NCBI GenBank assembly: GCA_000431775.1
Contig: FR888228.1
Span: forward strand, 1-15,229
Direction: 5' to 3'
From: Clostridium sp. CAG:413
GTDB lineage: Bacteria; Bacillota; Clostridia; Oscillospirales; Acutalibacteraceae
Length of the DNA stretch: 15,229 nt
Below are positions 13,854 to 15,229 of the stretch, piece by piece (position 1 is the stretch's first letter; every line of letters begins with the position of its first letter). The notes under the pieces are model-generated. The model saw only the letters and a list, made by a program, of their open reading frames with translations. It had not been told where the DNA came from and made no database searches. A program made the translations under genes and the position numbers.

Positions 13854-15229
13854 CAGTCTTTTTTGCCTTTCATCGTCAGCGATATGCGTTTTTTGACTGG
13901 GTCGACGGCGAGCACCCATACGGTGACCACTTCGCCGACCTTCAGCGCCTCGGACGGATGCTTGATGAATTTGTTCGTTATCTGCGAGATGTGGACAAGG
14001 CCGTCCTGATGCACGCCGATATCGACGAATGCGCCGAAATCTGTCACGTTCCTGACCGTGCCCTTCAGCTCCATGCCGGGCACGAGGTCTTTAAGCTCCA
14101 TAACGTCGGTTCTGAGCATCGGCGGGGGCAGCTCGTCTCTCGGGTCTCTTGCGGGGCGGATAAGCTCCTTAACGATATCCTTGAGGGTGGGCACGCCTAT
14201 GCCGAGCCTTGCGGCGACATCTTCTTCGCCCGCCTCGGCGACCTTATCGCCTATGTCGGCTATCTTGTCACCGCCGATATCGGAGGGCTTGTAGCCGAAG
14301 AGGGTGAGCAGCTCTTTTGCCGCCTTATAGCTCTCGGGGTGGACTCCCGTGTTGTCGAGGATATTCTTGCTCTCAGGCACACGCAGGAAGCCCGCGCACT
14401 GCTCAAATGCCTTTGCTCCGAGCTTCGGCACCTTTTTGAGCTGCGAACGGTCGCTGAATTCGCCGTTCTCGTCACGGTAATCTATAATGTTCTTCGCGAC
14501 TGCGGAGTTGATGCCCGACACCCGTGATAGCAGGGGAGCGGAGGCGGTGTTGAGGTCAACTCCGACCGAGTTGACGGCGTCCTCGATAACTCCGTCAAGC
14601 GCCGCGTCAAGCTCCTTGGGCGGCATATCGTGCTGATACTGACCGACGCCTATAGCTTTCGGGTCGATCTTGACAAGCTCCGCAAGGGGATCCTGCAAGC
14701 GCCTCGCTATCGAAACGGCGCTCCTGAGCGAAACGTCATACTGCGGGAATTCCTGAGCGGCGAGCTTTGAAGCGGAGTAGACCGAAGCGCCCGCCTCGCT
14801 GACGACCATGTAGGATACGTCGGCGCTTATCTCATGCAGCACCTCGGAGGCAAATATCTCCGTCTCCTTTGAAGCCGTGCCGTTGCCTATGGAGATGCAG
14901 TTGACCGAGTATTTGGCTATGAGCTTCTTGATGAGAGCCTTTGCCTGCTCCCTCTGAGCCGCAGAGTGGGTGACATAGATAACTCCCGTGTCGAGCACTT
15001 TGCCCGTCCTGTCCACCACGGCGACCTTGCAGCCGGTCCTGTAGCCGGGATCAAGGCCTATGACCACCTTGCCCTTGACGGGCGGGGCGAGCAGCAGCTC
15101 CTTGGTGTTGAGTGCAAAGACTTTTATCGCATTTGCCGCCGCTTTCTCCGTGAGCATATTCCTGATCTCACGCTCTATCGACGGATATATCAGCCTCTCG
15201 TAAGCGTCGGCGCCCGCCTCACGCACCGC
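13853..15229 (-). CDS. tex: RNA-binding transcription accessory protein Tex, C-terminal part
   Basis: The frame is open to the right edge, so the N-terminal part of this nucleic-acid-binding protein is missing. About 458 residues are visible of a usual 720-780. A YqgF-like RNase H fold begins at VVIGLDPGYRTGCKVAVVD (about residue 55 of the visible part). SIGNGTASKETE and the YSASKLAAQEFP segment follow. Tandem helix-hairpin-helix motifs come next (DLNTASAPLLSRVSGI and VPKLGAKAFEQCAGFLR), and an S1 RNA-binding domain closes the protein (GTVRNVTDFGAFVDIG through GLVHISQI). It ends at a TGA that overlaps the T run of the convergent terminator. Tex is widely conserved and linked to transcription and RNA turnover. 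Nothing visible here departs from the family. Confidence 0.95.
   Translation of the reverse strand, partial: AVREAGADAYERLIYPSIEREIRNMLTEKAAANAIKVFALNTKELLLAPPVKGKVVIGLDPGYRTGCKVAVVDRTGKVLDTGVIYVTHSAAQREQAKALIKKLIAKYSVNCISIGNGTASKETEIFASEVLHEISADVSYMVVSEAGASVYSASKLAAQEFPQYDVSLRSAVSIARRLQDPLAELVKIDPKAIGVGQYQHDMPPKELDAALDGVIEDAVNSVGVDLNTASAPLLSRVSGINSAVAKNIIDYRDENGEFSDRSQLKKVPKLGAKAFEQCAGFLRVPESKNILDNTGVHPESYKAAKELLTLFGYKPSDIGGDKIADIGDKVAEAGEEDVAARLGIGVPTLKDIVKELIRPARDPRDELPPPMLRTDVMELKDLVPGMELKGTVRNVTDFGAFVDIGVHQDGLVHISQITNKFIKHPSEALKVGEVVTVWVLAVDPVKKRISLTMKGKKD

Overview
The window looks like a chromosomal segment of a gut-type Firmicute, most likely a clostridium of the Oscillospirales/Ruminococcaceae kind. 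This rests on moderately high GC with ATA, GGC and CTC codons used freely, strong GGAG-type Shine-Dalgarno sites, TTG and GTG starts, a T-box leader, a BspA-repeat exoprotease, and Firmicute-type small membrane families (DUF378, CmpB-like). No tRNA, rRNA, CRISPR array, insertion sequence or phage gene is visible.

Left part (1-2700, minus strand): one gene encodes a single chain with an XRE helix-turn-helix, a cupin and a complete medium-chain acyl-CoA synthetase-like AMP-binding enzyme. Its roughly 320-base leader is a T-box riboswitch with promoter, Stem I, Stem III, the GTGGTACCGCG core, an antiterminator, a 14-bp terminator and a further hairpin over the ribosome binding site. Uncharged tRNA should therefore control this acyl-CoA synthetase. 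The same intergenic region holds a divergent, near-consensus promoter for rfbA.

Middle left (2742-4684, plus strand): rfbA and rfbC (dTDP-rhamnose synthesis) overlap and are followed by a small DUF378 membrane protein and a terminator. rfbB and rfbD are not here. A convergent GH4 alpha-galactosidase (melA type, minus strand, 4736-6055) has its own terminator and promoter.

Centre (6210-8741, plus strand): an 843-residue TetM/EF-G-like translation GTPase carries a C-terminal NYN (YacP/Rae1-like) RNase domain. The loop that TetM uses to displace tetracycline is replaced by a different sequence, so this is probably a ribosome-directed GTPase-nuclease rather than a resistance gene. It is the most interesting object in the window.

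Right part (8808-13853, plus strand): a probable three-gene unit encodes a secreted subtilisin-like protease with chitobiase-like, BspA leucine-rich, Ig-like and Big_2 modules, then a nitroreductase and a CmpB-like membrane protein, ending at a strong terminator. The window closes with the C-terminal part of tex (minus strand), cut by the right edge.
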